Source: Diadophis punctatus similis
Lineage: Eukaryota > Chordata > Lepidosauria > Squamata > Dipsadidae
DNA: 64,000 bases
Assembly (NCBI GenBank): GCA_023053685.1
Contig: JALIGW010000003.1
Location: 47,891,996-47,955,995, forward strand
Reading direction: 5' to 3'
The stretch's first letter is position 1. The number at the start of each line of letters is the position of its first letter. This document shows positions 1-34,071 of this stretch, in pieces. The notes beneath the pieces were generated by a model. The model saw only the letters and a list, made by a program, of their open reading frames with translations, was not told the DNA's origin and did no database searches. The translations under genes and the position numbers were made by a program.

Positions 1-87
1 CTCGCGTCCCGGGTGGGTAGGCGGAGTCTCCTGCCGCCGGCGCTACCGGTTCACAGAACCAGGCCGAACCGGGAGCAACCTACTGCT
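1..87. repeat. hAT-type non-autonomous element, end fragment
   Basis: The window starts inside a GC-rich repeat with ACCGGTTC and CGAACCGGGAG motifs. These match the ends of the GGGTTCC-type hAT elements found elsewhere in the window (for example 3702-4080). Only one end is present, so no target duplication can be checked. Confidence 0.5.
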
Positions 88-303
88 GATCCTCATACAA
101 CTACACATAGTGTTTGCTATTTAGTGGCTATAAAACATTTCCCTTTTGTATCAAGTTTGCCTCTAAGTGATTTCATGGACCTATGCGTGACATTTTCTTG
201 GTAATTTTATGGAAATAGAAATGGTTTCCATTTATTTATTCTGGGATGTGTTTTCAACTTCCAAGTCTAGCCCTGGAATTTTCTAATATTTCTTATCCAA
301 GTA

Positions 304-438
304 CCCTGTTTCCCCCAAAATAAGACATCCCCTGATAATAAGCCCAACCGGGCTTTTGAGTGCATGGCAATAAGGCCAAGCATTTATTTCAGGGTTCAAA
401 AAAATATAAGACAGGGTCTTATTTTCGGGGAAACACGG
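304..438. mobile_element. Tc1/mariner-like MITE, 135 bp
   Basis: Terminal inverted repeats CCCTGTTTCCCC and GGGGAAACACGG bound a 135-bp element with internal AATAAGAC / GTCTTATT arms. It is flanked by TA dinucleotides (302-303 and 439-440), the target of Tc1/mariner transposases. It has no coding capacity. Confidence 0.7.
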
Positions 439-561
439 TACTAACTAGAAGCAAATCTTCTGCTTTTTATATCAACCAAGGTTTATTAGATGCTATCATC
501 TAGCTTGGTAGTTATTTTATTTATTTCTTCAGGCATGCATGCAGTTTATCCATTGCCATAA

Positions 562-725
<164 letters not shown>

Positions 726-875
726 ATTCATACATTACATTAAATCATAATAACTTTATCACCAATACGTCATTAGATGTGAATGGAGAGAGTGGATAAA
801 CATCATAAAGTACATTAAATAGTTTTCTCAGTGCAATTGTAATGATTTAACCTTATTATGGTATTTTCTGCCAAG

Positions 876-22338
<21,463 letters not shown>

Positions 22339-22390
22339 GGGCTTAACTTTCAACTTTGGCAATAAATATAGCCCTAGATGATTGGGACTT
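22339..22390 (+). promoter_or_regulatory. Candidate TIE1 polyadenylation signal
   Basis: AATAAA at 22361-22366 lies only 23 nt after the stop codon. If used, the 3' UTR would be under 50 nt, which is unusually short. No other clean AATAAA is seen before the repeats near 24,170. Confidence 0.35.
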
Positions 22391-23444
22391 TCTTGTGCAT
22401 TTGCCTCCTGGTGATGTCAACAACTTATCATACAGACTGTGCTGGGCACAGTGTACAGATGGATGCTGTTACTTTAGAAGATCCTGAAGGAATCTAACAT
22501 GTCAACTTTCCCTAGAGTGGAGGAGAGTACCCTTGAATGGATTGCTCCAAAATATGGAGCTTTTGAAAATCAAACTTTAAAGGTATTTCCTGTGTAAGAG
22601 AGAGGCCCCTCACGCCAAGGGAGAACATTGTCTAAAGTGCTGCACCATACTGAAGAAAAAAGATCTAAGAAGTTTGGGACCCAGTCAAAGACACCATGAT
22701 TACAATGCACACCATACAAGAAAAGACAGGCTCACATTACTGCAAAATTCTTTGGACAGTATTACTGAAAAGGTGAGGCTGTTGGCAAACAGTGCAATTC
22801 CTTCCAGAACCCAATTCTCCAAGGAATAACGTCTATCCATAATGATCAGTTTTGTCAGCCCCACTAACTAGTTCAGATAAGGAAAGCAACTCCGCAGGAA
22901 AGCTAAAGCTACATTTATTGAGACTGACTATAATTATGGAATCTTGTGAGTCTGATTGTATTGTATCTCACTGTCAGATCTGACATCACACTGCTTTGGG
23001 CTCTGCTTCACTTCGATGGCAGCCTACCATAACAGATTGGGGGGGGGGGGATGACAGGAACCAGAAGTGCCAACCAGAGACAACAGTTGAATGATCCAAG
23101 GACACGGGCATGGGAAAGGAATATGAATGCCCACCAAAGAGGCGCCAAGTGTAGAACTGTTAACAAAACAACTAATTTGAACTTTATTGGACACTAGCAA
23201 GATGACCAAGGGGGAGGGCCTGGGAGAAGGGAAACTTACCAGGTTTATGCAGGAATTTTCAGATCTGGCTTTTCATACGCTGTAACCACTTGGCTTTAAT
23301 AAGAGTATACCTTTCACTATAAATGGAGTTGAGGATCTTTCTTTCCTAAACACCTTTCTTTCCTAAACAATCTGGGAGAGGTCTGACACTCACCATGAAT
23401 TTTGGAGGTATCTGCCTGAGCTGCTTCCAAATAACATAACAGTA

Positions 23445-23525
23445 ACAGAGTAACAGGGTTGGAAGGGACATTAGAGGTCATCTAGTTTAACCCCCAGCTC
23501 ACACAGGAGACCTATACTAGGGATT
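23445..23525 (-). repeat. CR1 3' terminal fragment
   Basis: AACAGGGTTGGAAGGGACATTAGAGGTCATCTAGT is the reverse complement of the CR1 3' UTR end. Only about 80 bp remain. Confidence 0.7.
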
Positions 23526-23789
23526 TGAACTGCTGAACTGCCACCTTACTGATTTTTCCCTCACTCTTAACTTAAAAAATGATTCAATTTTGCCTAGGTA
23601 ATGGTTCCTGCATATCAGGAATGCATATCCTGCCTTAAGTCAACTTGCTAAATCTCTATGCCTTTTTTCTAATTTCATTTCTAAACCACAAACTCATAAT
23701 ATTCCCAGAAAGTTAGGGAGTGACACAGGAATCTCCTTCAAACATGTTAACCAGACCTCAAAATAACCGTATGCCTCTTTGGAATGATA

Positions 23790-25262
23790 TTAAAAATACT
23801 TATTAAGATAGGTCAAACTGCAACTATCATTACTGGATAGAATCTCTGTAATTAAGACGAATGTTTTACCAAATATGCTGTTTTTGTTTCATGACTTTAC
23901 CAATGCCTATAAGTGATGCTTCATGTAAACAATGGCAGATAGATATCTCTTAAGTTTATATGGCAAGGGAGATAACCAAGAATTAGATACAAACTGTTGC
24001 AGGACGCTAAGGAAGGAGGAGGTTTGGGCTTACCAGATTTGAAATGGTATTTTGATGCTTGTTGTTTGATCTGACTAAAAGAGTGGATGACTCTCCAAAA
24101 GAAAAGGTTACTCAAGCTAGAGGGCCATGAATCCCCAGGGAGTAGAGCGGCATATAAGAATCCTAAATAAAAATTAATTAATTAAATAAATTTTGGATGG
24201 CATAGCCATTTATGGTATGATAAGATTAAAATAAATGTTAATTTTAACAATCACTTTGTTAGACATGTTAGACATAAGAGACATGTTAGACATAAGAGCC
24301 GAGGTGGCGCAGTGGTTAAAATGCAGCACTGCAGTTCAGCTGTTCAGCTGTTCAAATCTCACTGGCTCAAGGTTGACTCAGCCTTCCATCCTTCCGAGGT
24401 GGGTAAAATGAGGACCCAGATTGTTGGGGGCAATATGCTGAACTCTGTAAACCGCTTAGAGAGGGCTGTAAAGCACTATGAAGCGGTATATAAGTCTAAG
24501 TGCTATTGCTATAAGAGTTTGGAATAAATATAAAATAAGGTTCTCTATGAAGATGCCTCTTTCGGTGTCTCCCCAGGAAGACTTTTTTAGGAGAGAAGTG
24601 GTAGCAAGGCCAGACTGGTGGGTTATGGCCAAATCACAGAATTTCAATTATGGTGACCTTATTCTGAAATCTAAAGAGGAGTTAGAATTAGAAGGAGGTG
24701 TTTGCCATTTGTTTACATGTTTACAATTGAATGAAAGATTTAAACTAGACAAAAAGAGCTATGGATTTGATTTTCTGAAAATGAATTGGATATACTATTG
24801 CGTAGTAGTGATGAGCATATTATTACTCAGGTTTATAAATTGTTATTGAATTTGAATTTGAAGAATGAGTATGTAAAACACTGTATGATTCAGTGAGCAA
24901 AGAACTTTGGGTATAATGTAATGCGTGAACGATGGGAGAATATGTGAATGAAAAGTTTAAAATTCACATTAAATTATAACATAAAAGAAAAATTTTATAA
25001 GATGGTGTATCATTGGTATTTAACACCGGGTAAGTTGTCAGGAATGTATAAAGGTATTTCAAATGAATGTTGGAAATGTAAATGTAAAGAAGGAATGTTT
25101 TACCATTTATGGGAGACATGTGATAAACCAAAGAAATATTGGAGTAGGATTCATGTCTTAATACAGAAAATTCTTAAAGTGAATATATATCTTCCCTTAT
25201 TTTACCGTTATTTTCATTGTATTCCTGTATTTTATATGTTGATAAACTAATAAATTTTTTTG
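23790..25262 (+). mobile_element. L1 LINE, ORF2 C-terminal part, split by a SINE
   Basis: Conceptual fragments read GGGGFGLPDLKWYF-like (near 24,015-24,060), EDFFRREVVARPDW (24,580) and MVYHWYLTPGKLSGMYKG with CWKCKCKEGMFYHLWETC (25,000-25,130), the order seen in squamate L1 ORF2. Many frameshifts and stops. A Sauria SINE is inserted at 24299-24510. A short GTAGAGCGGCATATAA SINE-like tail sits near 24,140. Confidence 0.82.
24299..24510 (+). mobile_element. Sauria-type SINE inserted in the L1
   Basis: Starts CCGAGGTGGCGCAGTGG (box A-like), includes TTCAAATCTCACTGG and GGTTGACTCAGCCTTCC, and ends TAAGTGCTATTGCT. The direct repeat ATAAGAG flanks it (24292-24298 and 24511-24517). Confidence 0.9.
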
Positions 25263-25305
25263 ATAGTAAACGTTAACCAGATCAAGATACATAATACACC
25301 TAAGA

Positions 25306-25849
25306 CAGGGGCGGGTTCCTAATTTTTTTACTACCACTCTGTGGGCGTGGCTTATTTTGTGGGTGTGACTTGCCAGCCATGTGACTGGGTGGGCGTGGCT
25401 TGCCAGCCATGTGACCGGGTGGGCGTGGCTTCTCAGACTGCTGAAGGGAGGGGAACTGAGATAGGTCCTGCTGCCCATTCCCCCTCCCCTCAGCAGCTCG
25501 AGAAGCCTCGAACATGCGAAAATGCCTGGGATCATCACCGCGCGTTCGTGGCTTCTCGGACTGCTGAAGGGAGGGGAATGGAGATAGCTCCTGCCGCCCG
25601 TTCTTTCAGCATCTCATACGCTCCCTCAGCCATCCTCCCCTGCTTGGACTCACTGTGGGGTAGGAAGGCAGCGCATGCGCAGTGCCGGAAGCTCGGCTTC
25701 TGGGCATGCGCAGAAGAAAAATTTTAAAATTTTTTTTTAAAAATGGCGGCGCCCAGGCACCGGCAACTGACCGCACCGGTACTGTGACATCACCAGCGGG
25801 CCGCTACCAGTGCTATAGAGTGGACCGCACTGGTAGGAACCCACCACTG
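25306..25849 (-). mobile_element. hAT non-autonomous element, 544 bp
   Basis: Reverse relative of 8704-9232. Ends CAGGGGCGGGTTCC and GGAACCCACCACTG. Perfect duplication ACCTAAGA at 25298-25305 and 25850-25857. It contains GCGCATGCGC at 25671 and three GTGGGCGTGGCTT boxes. Confidence 0.92.
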
Positions 25850-26440
25850 ACCTAAGAGTTGACTGTCGGCCCTCTCTTCTGACAGTTTTCTAGTGAGGAA
25901 ATCTATGAGTTCCACTAGGATTTGGAGAAGGAGGTGATTGGTGGAGATTATTAGATCAGTTGAAGCCATCAGTAAGAAAAGCACTGTAAAGAATTCCAGA
26001 AACTTTTATGCATGAAATTTTACACATCCACTTGCTTAGAAACAAAAAGGATCCTGAACTTACTGTGCCATAGTAAGGGAATTCCTTTCAAGCCGAAGAC
26101 TTCTGTGCCCCATTTATTCCCCAGAATCATTAGAACTTTGAAAAACAAGTTACCAGGAAAATAGAGAGGCATTTATTAGCTCCTCCAGGCAGCTACAATT
26201 TAAACAAAACCAAATGCAAAAGAATATTAAAAAAGTCTTATTAGCACTCTAGAGAAAACAAATGCAAACTATTTTCCATGGGTACGTAACTTTTGTAAAG
26301 GCTTGTTATTAAAAGTTTTAGTTGGATTAATAAAAAATAACACAAACTCAAAAAATGAAAAGAGAGAATAAAAGCTGCAAAAAAAGAGAAAAGAAAAAAG
26401 AAAATAAATAAACAAACAACTTCTTACCATTATCACAATA

Positions 26441-27418
26441 CCGTATCAACGCACCTTTTTACCCTCAAAAAGAGGGTGAAAACTTGGGTCCGTCTTATAC
26501 ACCGAATGTAGCCCCAACCAGCCACCCCCACCCTTTGGCCTCTGCCTGCCAGCAATTTACCTCTTTGCAGCAAACAGGGCAAAGCACAAGAAGAGCACAA
26601 GAAGAGATAAACTGCCTCCCGACCTACAGCTGACGGAGGCTTGCAAGCCACGTGGTAAAATGAAACTGAAACTATGGTGGCTGTGATGAGACATATTGCT
26701 GGGAGATAAACTGCTGGCAATATTAGACTGCTGAAATTGCAAGAAGGCAAGCTAGAGCTACTGTAGCCTAGAGGTAGAGCTCTTGCCTTACAGTCAGGAG
26801 GTTGTGAGTTCTATCCTAGGTACAGGCAGATTCTGTTAATATGTTATTTTGTTAAATGTTTGTAGAGTGTTCAAATTATTAGACTTATTTTTTAAAGACT
26901 GCTTTATTCTTGTTCTAGACAACTTAACAAAATGAAGAAGCTTTTTAAAATAAATGCTTGCTCTGAAGAGGCCCAGTGCTATTGTATCTTCTTTTAAATA
27001 GCAGAGAATACTTCCAGAAAGCCACATCAATTTTAAAGATCTGTAAAAGTATAATCTGAAATGTCCTGTTTTAGTATTAAGTATTAGTATTAAAAGAAGG
27101 CAGCTGAGAAACCCTGACTTGGTCATGTTTGGAGTAGATCTATTTAAATAATTAGGAGGAGTTAGTGTGATTACATTTAAGAAAACTTTCTGGGATTAAT
27201 ATACTGCCATAATGTACATTTCTTCAATTCTTTGCCATTTCTATGGGTCAGGCACACATGCACAGAAATACACAGCAAACAGTGTATATCATCTATGCTG
27301 TTTGCTGTTTGCTGTTTGGCAAATTGCTGGGAGGCAGAGGCCTTTTTTCCTTGTTTTCCTCCCCCAAAACTAAGGTGCGTCTTATACTGCGGTGCGTCTT
27401 ATACTTCGAAAAATACGG
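26441..27418. mobile_element. TA-flanked element, GTGCGTCTTATAC ends, 978 bp
   Basis: Starts CCGTATCAACGCACC and ends GCGTCTTATACTTCGAAAAATACGG, bounded by TA (26439-26440, 27419-27420). The second copy at 43973-44633 has cleaner ends. It includes a GCTGTTT tandem near 27,297-27,320 and a tRNA-like SINE head near 26,758. Confidence 0.65.
26758..26822 (+). repeat. tRNA-like SINE head (pseudo-tRNA)
   Basis: TAGCCTAGAGGTAGAGCTC resembles a tRNA box A region and GTGAGTTCTATCCTAGG a box B/T-loop region, about 35 bp apart. The acceptor stem does not pair well, so this is a tRNA-derived repeat rather than a functional tRNA gene. Confidence 0.5.
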
Positions 27419-27756
27419 TAAGTATGAACAATTTCACTCTCTCTTCACTTTATTTTAATTTTGAGATATAAAACTTTTTATCCTAGAACTGAAATCTTAA
27501 TTATAGGCAAATCCAATAAGCAATGTGGTTTTCAATCCAGGTATCAACAAAAAAACCTAAATCCTAAAATAATTATATTAGCTAACAAATCAACTTTCAA
27601 TACTTAACTATAAGCAAATCCACATTTAGAAGGCATAAAGCGATCCCAGTAACCTAGGATCCCAGTAACTTAGTATGAACAAGAGTAAAATTTAACATGA
27701 CAAAAAAATGATAATTTCTCTTTTAAAGAGAACAAACTCACAAAGATCCCTTATTT

Positions 27757-27877
27757 CAGGGGTCCTCAAACTTGGCAACTTTAAGACTTTTGGACTTCAA
27801 CTCCCAGAATTCTCCAGCCAGCATAGCTGGGAGTTGAAGTCCACAAGTCTTAAAGTTGCCATGTTTGAAGACCTCTG
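27757..27877. mobile_element. hAT MITE hairpin, 121 bp
   Basis: Ends CAGGGGTCCTC and GAAGACCTCTG. Perfect 8-bp duplication CCTTATTT (27749-27756, 27878-27885). Same palindrome family as 1816-1921. Confidence 0.88.
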
Positions 27878-28479
27878 CCTTATTTGAACCATTACTTTGG
27901 ACAATTATTTTGTCCAAGTAAAATTACTTACAATTATTTTGTACTCAAAACAATTAACTAAAAGCCAGTTTAGATGTCGTCAAGCTAGGTTACATAAAGC
28001 CTGTTTTCTAGTCATAATATATCCCATTTTAATCCTGATCAAATAAGCCAACTTTATAGTACGTTCCTTCATTTTTCATAAAACAATCTTGCTCTTAAAG
28101 CTAAATGATTATTGGTCTTTATCTCAAATTTATTCAGCTTTATAAGCCAGTTTTGTAAGTCTAGCAAGAAGAAACTGTTCCAATTACTCTCTGGGGTTGG
28201 CATTTTTATTTTATTTTTAATTTTTAAAGCATCTGATTATTATTTTTTTATATCCAATGAAAACTCTTGTTCACATTCTCCCCAATCAGATAAGCTTGTT
28301 TTGCAAATCTTTTTCTGTAACTGCTTCTTCTGGGAACAGACAGTTCATAAGAACACACAACACAACTGATATTGTTGTTTCAATGTCTTGGTACAGTTCT
28401 TCAAAAATGTCTCGGAAAGCTATTATAAATTGTTTATCTTGTTATCTCCAATATCAGAAATAATTTCCCTTTCCTACAA

Positions 28480-28758
28480 AATCCCATGATCAAAATCCAG
28501 ATGCTTGGCAACTGGTTCATATTTATGACAGTTGCTGTGTCCTGGGGTCACGTGATCCCCTTTTGTGACATTCTGACAAGCAAAGTAAATGAAGAATCCA
28601 GATTCACTTAACAACCGGGTTACTGACTTATCAACTGCAGCGATTCACTTAACAACTGAGGCAAGAAAGGTCGGGAAATGGGGCAAAATTCACTTAACAA
28701 ATGTCTCACTTAACAACAGAAATTTTGGGCTCAATTGTGGTCATAAGTCAATGACTAC
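28480..28758 (-). mobile_element. Mariner/Tigger-like MITE, partial reverse copy
   Basis: Contains ATTCACTTAACAACCGGG, TGACTTATCAACTGCAG and CTCAATTGTGGTCATAAGTC. The end GACTACCT lies at 28,751. The left end is degraded. Confidence 0.7.
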
Positions 28759-28956
28759 CTACCTTGTCTTGCTTTTTACTAGTTATTTTAAATTTTTAAA
28801 GCTTATAAAGATATAAGTAGCCTTGATTTATAACAGCTTTGGAAAGGGTGCTTTGTGGCTCGTAAAGCACTTCCAGCATAAAAAAACATTGTATTGACCC
28901 TCCCCGTGGTCACATGACCACATTTTGGTCATTTGGCAGCCAGCTTGCATTTACAC

Positions 28957-29240
28957 CAGGGGCGGGTTCCTCTTACAATTTCCTACCAGTGTGCTGCGTA
29001 CGCATCGCGACGTTTTGCACGCACGTCCCCTAGCGCAATTTTGCTTCTGCGCATGCGCAGAGGGACGATTTTCCTTCTCCGCATGCTAGAGAGCCAAAAA
29101 AATGCCGAAAATTAGAAAAAAAGATGGCGGCACTCACGGACCCACAAAGACAGCACCGGAGCCGTCGCGCCAAAATTGCACAATCAGCGGGCCACTACTG
29201 GAGAGGTGCTCCGGACAGCACCGGTAGGAACCCACCTCTG
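28957..29240. mobile_element. hAT non-autonomous element, 284 bp, inside another repeat
   Basis: Ends CAGGGGCGGGTTCCTC and GGAACCCACCTCTG. Perfect duplication ATTTACAC (28949-28956, 29241-29248). It interrupts a further MITE-like repeat (about 28,825-28,948 and 29,249-29,380). Includes GCGCATGCGC at 29049. Confidence 0.88.
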
Positions 29241-29846
29241 ATTTACACCAGTCTCGCAGTTACTTGAATGCAACTTGCAATGTTTTTTGCTGGTTTCCCG
29301 CAGAAAACATCATTCAGGAGAATGGATTCACTTAACGATCAAGTGATTTGCTTAATGACTGTGTGGTTAGCAAAGGAAGTGATAATTTAGTGTCCTTCCA
29401 AGGCTGACTACAGCTGGAGCAAATATGACATACTCCCTTGTCTTCCAGTTTTCCCACCCTCTAGAGACTGCTATCTTGCAGTCTCCTTGTAAGAAGCAAC
29501 AACCTGGCAATCTCATATCCTCTCTTTCTCCAGAGAGCATCAAAAGAGTTGATCCACTCATCAACTCATTGTTTTTAGGTGCAACTGTCAACTCTGTATA
29601 AAGCTGCATAAAGCTGCATAAAATCTTTAGTCTGCCATATTCCTGAGGAAGTCCCCATGGGTAGGTAACTTTGAAGGCATTATTTCATTATTATTATTTT
29701 TAGACTCCATGAGCCACAGGGATGACATTATTAGAGTGGAAAATAATAATATTTTCAGCTTCCCTACCCCCCCCAAAGCTGAAGAGTTGGGAGATGGCTG
29801 TTATAACATATATTTTAACTCTTTAAAGGGGGATATGGCTTTAAAC

Positions 29847-30568
29847 CAGGGGTAGGCAATCTTAAAAACTAAGAGACATTTGGACCTGTTTCGCAGAGAA
29901 AACAAAACACCCAGAGCCACAAAACCTGGGTGGGCATGGCCAACTCGATGTCACGTGACCCCACCCCCAGCTACTTCTCTCCTGTCCTAAGAATCTGGCC
30001 ATCACCTTGCCATGCCCCCCCACCCCATATGAGAGGAAAAGGAGGAGGAGGAGGGTCGCCGGAGCGAAGGCAGCCTTCGCTTCCTGCCGCTTCAGGCTGG
30101 AGCTCACGTCCTCCCCACTCGGCCGAAGAGCTGTGGGAGGGTGGACAGGACAGGACACAGCAAGGCAATGGCCGGATCCTTAGGGTAGGACAGAAGCCGC
30201 GTCCAAAGACCCTCCTTAAGCAAGTAACCGCCCACCATCTGCGGCTTCTCACTTCCAGTAGGAAGGTTCTTGCTTCTCCGCGGCTTCCAGAAGGAGGGTC
30301 TCCCCATGCATTTGCACCCTCCTGGCCCCGCCACAGCCAGTCAGGGAGTCGTGAGAGGGAGAGGAGCGTCGCCTGAAGGGAAGTCTCCACCGGGGGTGGC
30401 TATGTTCCTCAACCAGCACCAGAGAATCAGCCCTGGCCGCCGTCGCCCTTACTCTCTCAGGCCAGGTGAGGGAGGGGGGGCGAGGCCAACCAGTGATGGG
30501 ACAGGGAGCCACAGCAGGGGCCCCAAAAAGCCGCATGTGGCTCGCAAGCCGCGGTTTGCTGACCCCTG
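29847..30568. mobile_element. hAT non-autonomous element, 722 bp, GC-rich interior
   Basis: Ends CAGGGGTAGGCAATC and GGTTTGCTGACCCCTG. Perfect duplication CTTTAAAC (29839-29846, 30569-30576). Several 100+ codon frames on both strands follow from GC content and have no family motifs. Related to 61095-61436. Confidence 0.88.
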
Positions 30569-31439
30569 CTTTAAACAACTGTTATTTCACTTAAATTTTA
30601 ATGGCAGAATTTTGAAGGCTCAAAGCGACAGGGAAAATGAGCCAGGATCATATTCAGCTTAAAGACTGCAACTTACTCAATGCTGTCCTATAACTTCCAG
30701 GATTCCTGATACCGACATTCAAAAAACGTCTTAGCCATTAAGAGGTAAATGATATGCGCTGGACAAAGGTTCCAATCCAGCATCCAAAAATTGTTTTAAA
30801 GAGTGTAGAAGCAAGAAGATAGCATCTGAAAAAAAAATTCTGGATTGAAAAGATGCAGTTGGCTTACCGTAAGGTCGGATCAACACACCTTAATCATTAT
30901 ACGAAAATGGCTCTACTTGTTAGTATTAATGCATACAAATAACAGAAAATGAAATCAAATGCATCTTCTTAGGATGCCAGGACAGAGAAGACTAATTTGG
31001 ATTTGTGGTGGAAAAAGTTTCTTGTATTATTGAGTCATTATCATATCAGATTTTATTGTGTGTCAGCAGAGGTGACTTTATAATAAAGGCAGAAGGTAGT
31101 AGTGACAATCCAGAAATCTCCATCCCTATCTCAGTAAAAGCCTATCTATTCATTACCATGATATACAATAAGTGTAGTTGCCATTGTGCGATGTTTACTG
31201 AAAGGTGCAGTGTTTCTCAAAGTTGGCAATTTGTAGGAGGGGAATCCTGGGAGTTGAAGTCTACACATCTTCAACATTGAGAAATACTGTCCCGGTATCT
31301 TTTTTTCTATTACATGTATAAGTACTCGGAACAGAAGATGAGGCAAGGAAAGAGTAGGATATACAGAACACTCCCTTTTACTTCATTATAGTTACACCAA
31401 TTAACTGTTAAAGCTGATTAAGAATGGAACAGCTATTTA

Positions 31440-31690
31440 GCAAATAGGTGGAAACTAAACAAGGAGAGAAGTAACTTAGAACTAAGGAGAAATTTCCTGA
31501 CAGTTAGGACAATTAATCAGTGGAACAGCTTGCCTCCAGAAGTTGTGAATGCTCCAACACTGGAAGTTTTTAAGAAGATGTTGGATAACCATTTGTCTGA
31601 AGTAGTGTAGGGTTTCCTGCCTAGGCGGGTGGTTGGACTTGAAGACCTCCAAGGTCCCTTCCAACTCTGTTGTTATTATTATTATTAAAT
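31440..31690 (+). mobile_element. CR1 3' end with TTATT tail
   Basis: AATTAATCAGTGGAACAGCTTGCC, GGAAGTTTTTAAGAAGATG and GACTTGAAGACCTCCAAGG match the 3' part of the copy at 12840-13505. It ends in TTATTATTATTA. Confidence 0.82.
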
Positions 31691-32191
31691 GAAATTGATG
31701 TCCATTTAGATCACACAGAGCAGGTGGGGCAATTGCGCAGATTAAACTATATCTTTAGCACTCCTCTTTATTATTACATAATATTGAGAATTGGCCTACT
31801 TTTAGCTTTCTTCCTAGGATATTTTTAAATAGTTTAAGATGCAAAATAGGAAAGTAAAAGAAAAAAAATGGAAAATCAATGCATGCATGTAAATCAGTTT
31901 TTTCCCACTGTTATGTTTTTGCAGCAATGTAAGTTCATTTCTTTGCTGGCTCTCCCTTCTCACTCTGCATTCTGAACCTTAATGTTGTTTGCCTCAGAAC
32001 TAGTAGCTGCTGTGAATTCAGAATGTGCTTTGGACATTGTCATGTGGATCTCTTTTTCCTTACCAAATCTTTTCTTCTGTTCCATACAAAAATTATTTCA
32101 AACACCATTTTCCATAAATGAGTTTTTCCTAACAAATTTTCTTTCAAACTCTGGACAAATTATACTTCAAATATTAAGTCATACTTCCAAG

Positions 32192-32548
32192 CAGGGGTGG
32201 GTTCCTCCCAGTTCGGACCAGTTTGCCCGAACCAGTAGCGACCCGCTGGTGATGTCATGATGATGTCACTGAACTGGATCGGTTGGTGGCTATCCGTGGG
32301 TGCCCCCATCTGTTTTTTGAATTTCTTTTTGAATTTTTTTGAATTTTTAATTTTTTTTCCTTCTGAGCATGCGCAGAAGCCGAGTTCTGGCACTTTTTTC
32401 TGCCATCTTTTTTTTGGCTTTTTGTTTCCGGATGTTTTGTTACTGAGCATTCGCACACAGGTGAAGTGCGCGCACGTGCCCACGAGGCACGCCCACACAG
32501 CGTGGGAGGGAGCGAACTGGCAGCGAGGTAAGTTGGAACCCAGCCCTG
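32192..32548. mobile_element. hAT non-autonomous element, 357 bp
   Basis: Starts CAGGGGTGGGTTCCTCCC and ends GGAACCCAGCCCTG. Perfect duplication CTTCCAAG (32184-32191, 32549-32556). Confidence 0.88.
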
Positions 32549-32941
32549 CTTCCAAGGGATGATAAATGACACACACCTATTCTAACACAACGAAACCCTG
32601 AGTCACAGTGCCCAACCCTTCTGAACCACTGTTAGTAAACTATTTTTTACCAACTTAATTATAAGCTTTCCTTGGGCTATTTCAGGACAGACTGATGGAG
32701 AAAGATTTACATTTATTTGCACCGACCTATTTCCCACCCCTTGACTCTGTCCAGAAACTTACTTTTGTATTAGCAGCCCCATTTAGAATCAGGTATTAAA
32801 CCCTGTCAGAACTGAGGTATTTGAGTGGTTTTTTTTCACTAGCTACAGATACATATTATAAAATCATTCAAGATAGTTATGACCTAATTACTCAGTATTG
32901 TTTGTTATGTGAATTCCCTTTCCCTAGATATGGTCCAAAGT

Positions 32942-33899
32942 TAAAGTGACCAGATTTTTTTTTCTTCAAGCGGGACACCATTGACGGGGGTGGGTTTCTC
33001 CATTTGAGTTTTGCCCTCTGCGCATGCGCAGAACGCTGCGCATGCGCAGAGGGCAAAACAGCAAATGTCGGCGTCCAGGTGAGGTGGGGGGGAGGGGGGA
33101 GGGGGGAGGCGGGAGGGCGCTTGGATGCCTGCAGCTCGCGACAGGTAAGCTGCCTCCTTTCCCCGTCTCCCGCCTCCCGTTCGTTGCTTGCCAGCCCGGC
33201 CGAAGGGAAGGCGGGAGGCGAGGAAAGGCCTCCCGAAAGGAGGGGAGGCTTCGGGAGCCCGCCTCCCTTTCGGGCCGAAAGGGAGGCGGGCTCCCGAAGC
33301 CTCCCCTCCTTTCGGGAGGCCTTTCCTCGCCTCCCGCCTTCTCTTCGGCCGGGCTGGCAAGCAACGAACGGGAGGCGGGAGACGGGGAAAGGAGCAGCCG
33401 GCAGCTTACCTGCTCCAAGCATCCAAGCGCCACGGTCTCCCGGTCGCCCGCCCGGCCCCAGGGCAACGGCGGCAGCGAGGCGACGGGGGGAAGAAAGGGG
33501 AGGGGGACGAGGAAGGGCTGTTTGCGCCGCTCGTGACGTAAATTCAAAGCGGCGATGGCTCCTCGTCCCTCACCCCTCCCAACAGCAGCGGCGCCTCTGA
33601 GGGCGGGGCTAGGGATGGGGCGGGGGAAGGAGAGGAGGAGCAGCCTCCCTTCCCCCTCCCCCCAGCTTCCAGCAGCCGCCGGAGGAGTCAACAACACGGG
33701 ACGCCCGCCCGCCGCCAACGCTGCCCACAGCCGGCCCGAGCTGAGAGGCCTGCTGCCTTTCAGGGCAATTTTTTGAAAATTTCAAAAAATTTCAAAAAAT
33801 TTCAAGAAATCGGGACTTTTTAAGAGGGCGGGCGGGACGCGGGACAAATGGCGAAAAAGCGGGTGTGTCCCGCCAAAATCGGGACGTCTGGTCACCTTA
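32942..33899 (+). mobile_element. hAT with CpG-rich cargo, copy A (958 bp)
   Basis: Ends TAAAGTGACCAG and CTGGTCACCTTA. Perfect duplication TCCAAAGT (32934-32941, 33900-33907). The terminal 130-150 bp match copies B (47402-48363) and C (53937-55006); the interior does not. The interior holds a 95-bp-armed palindrome centred near 33,276 and a CpG-dense stretch (about 33,420-33,760) with GGGCGGGG boxes and a CRE-like TGACGTAA (33,534). The overlapping long frames on both strands look compositional. Confidence 0.9.
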
Positions 33900-34071
33900 T
33901 CCAAAGTCTATTATCATTTTGGATGTCAGAGTTACATTTAACCCAGGGTTTTTCAAACTTGGCAACTGTAAGATGTGGGGACTTCTAGAATTCCCCAGCC
34001 ACAATGGGCTTTTAAACATATCATGACTGTTTCAAGAAATCCTCATGAAGACCATATAGAGCAGTGATGGC

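Noticed and set aside
26758..26822. tRNA gene
   Set aside because: Box A and B-like motifs are present but stems do not pair well and the region lies in a repeat, so it is a SINE head rather than a functional tRNA.
29930..30662. Several 130-150-codon frames on both strands
   Set aside because: They sit within the 29847-30568 hAT with 8-bp duplications, and show no recognisable domain.
33004..33718. Overlapping 140-250-codon open frames on both strands
   Set aside because: They lie in a CpG-rich hAT interior with a large palindrome. Both strands are open because stop codons are rare at this composition. No protein-family motif is visible.
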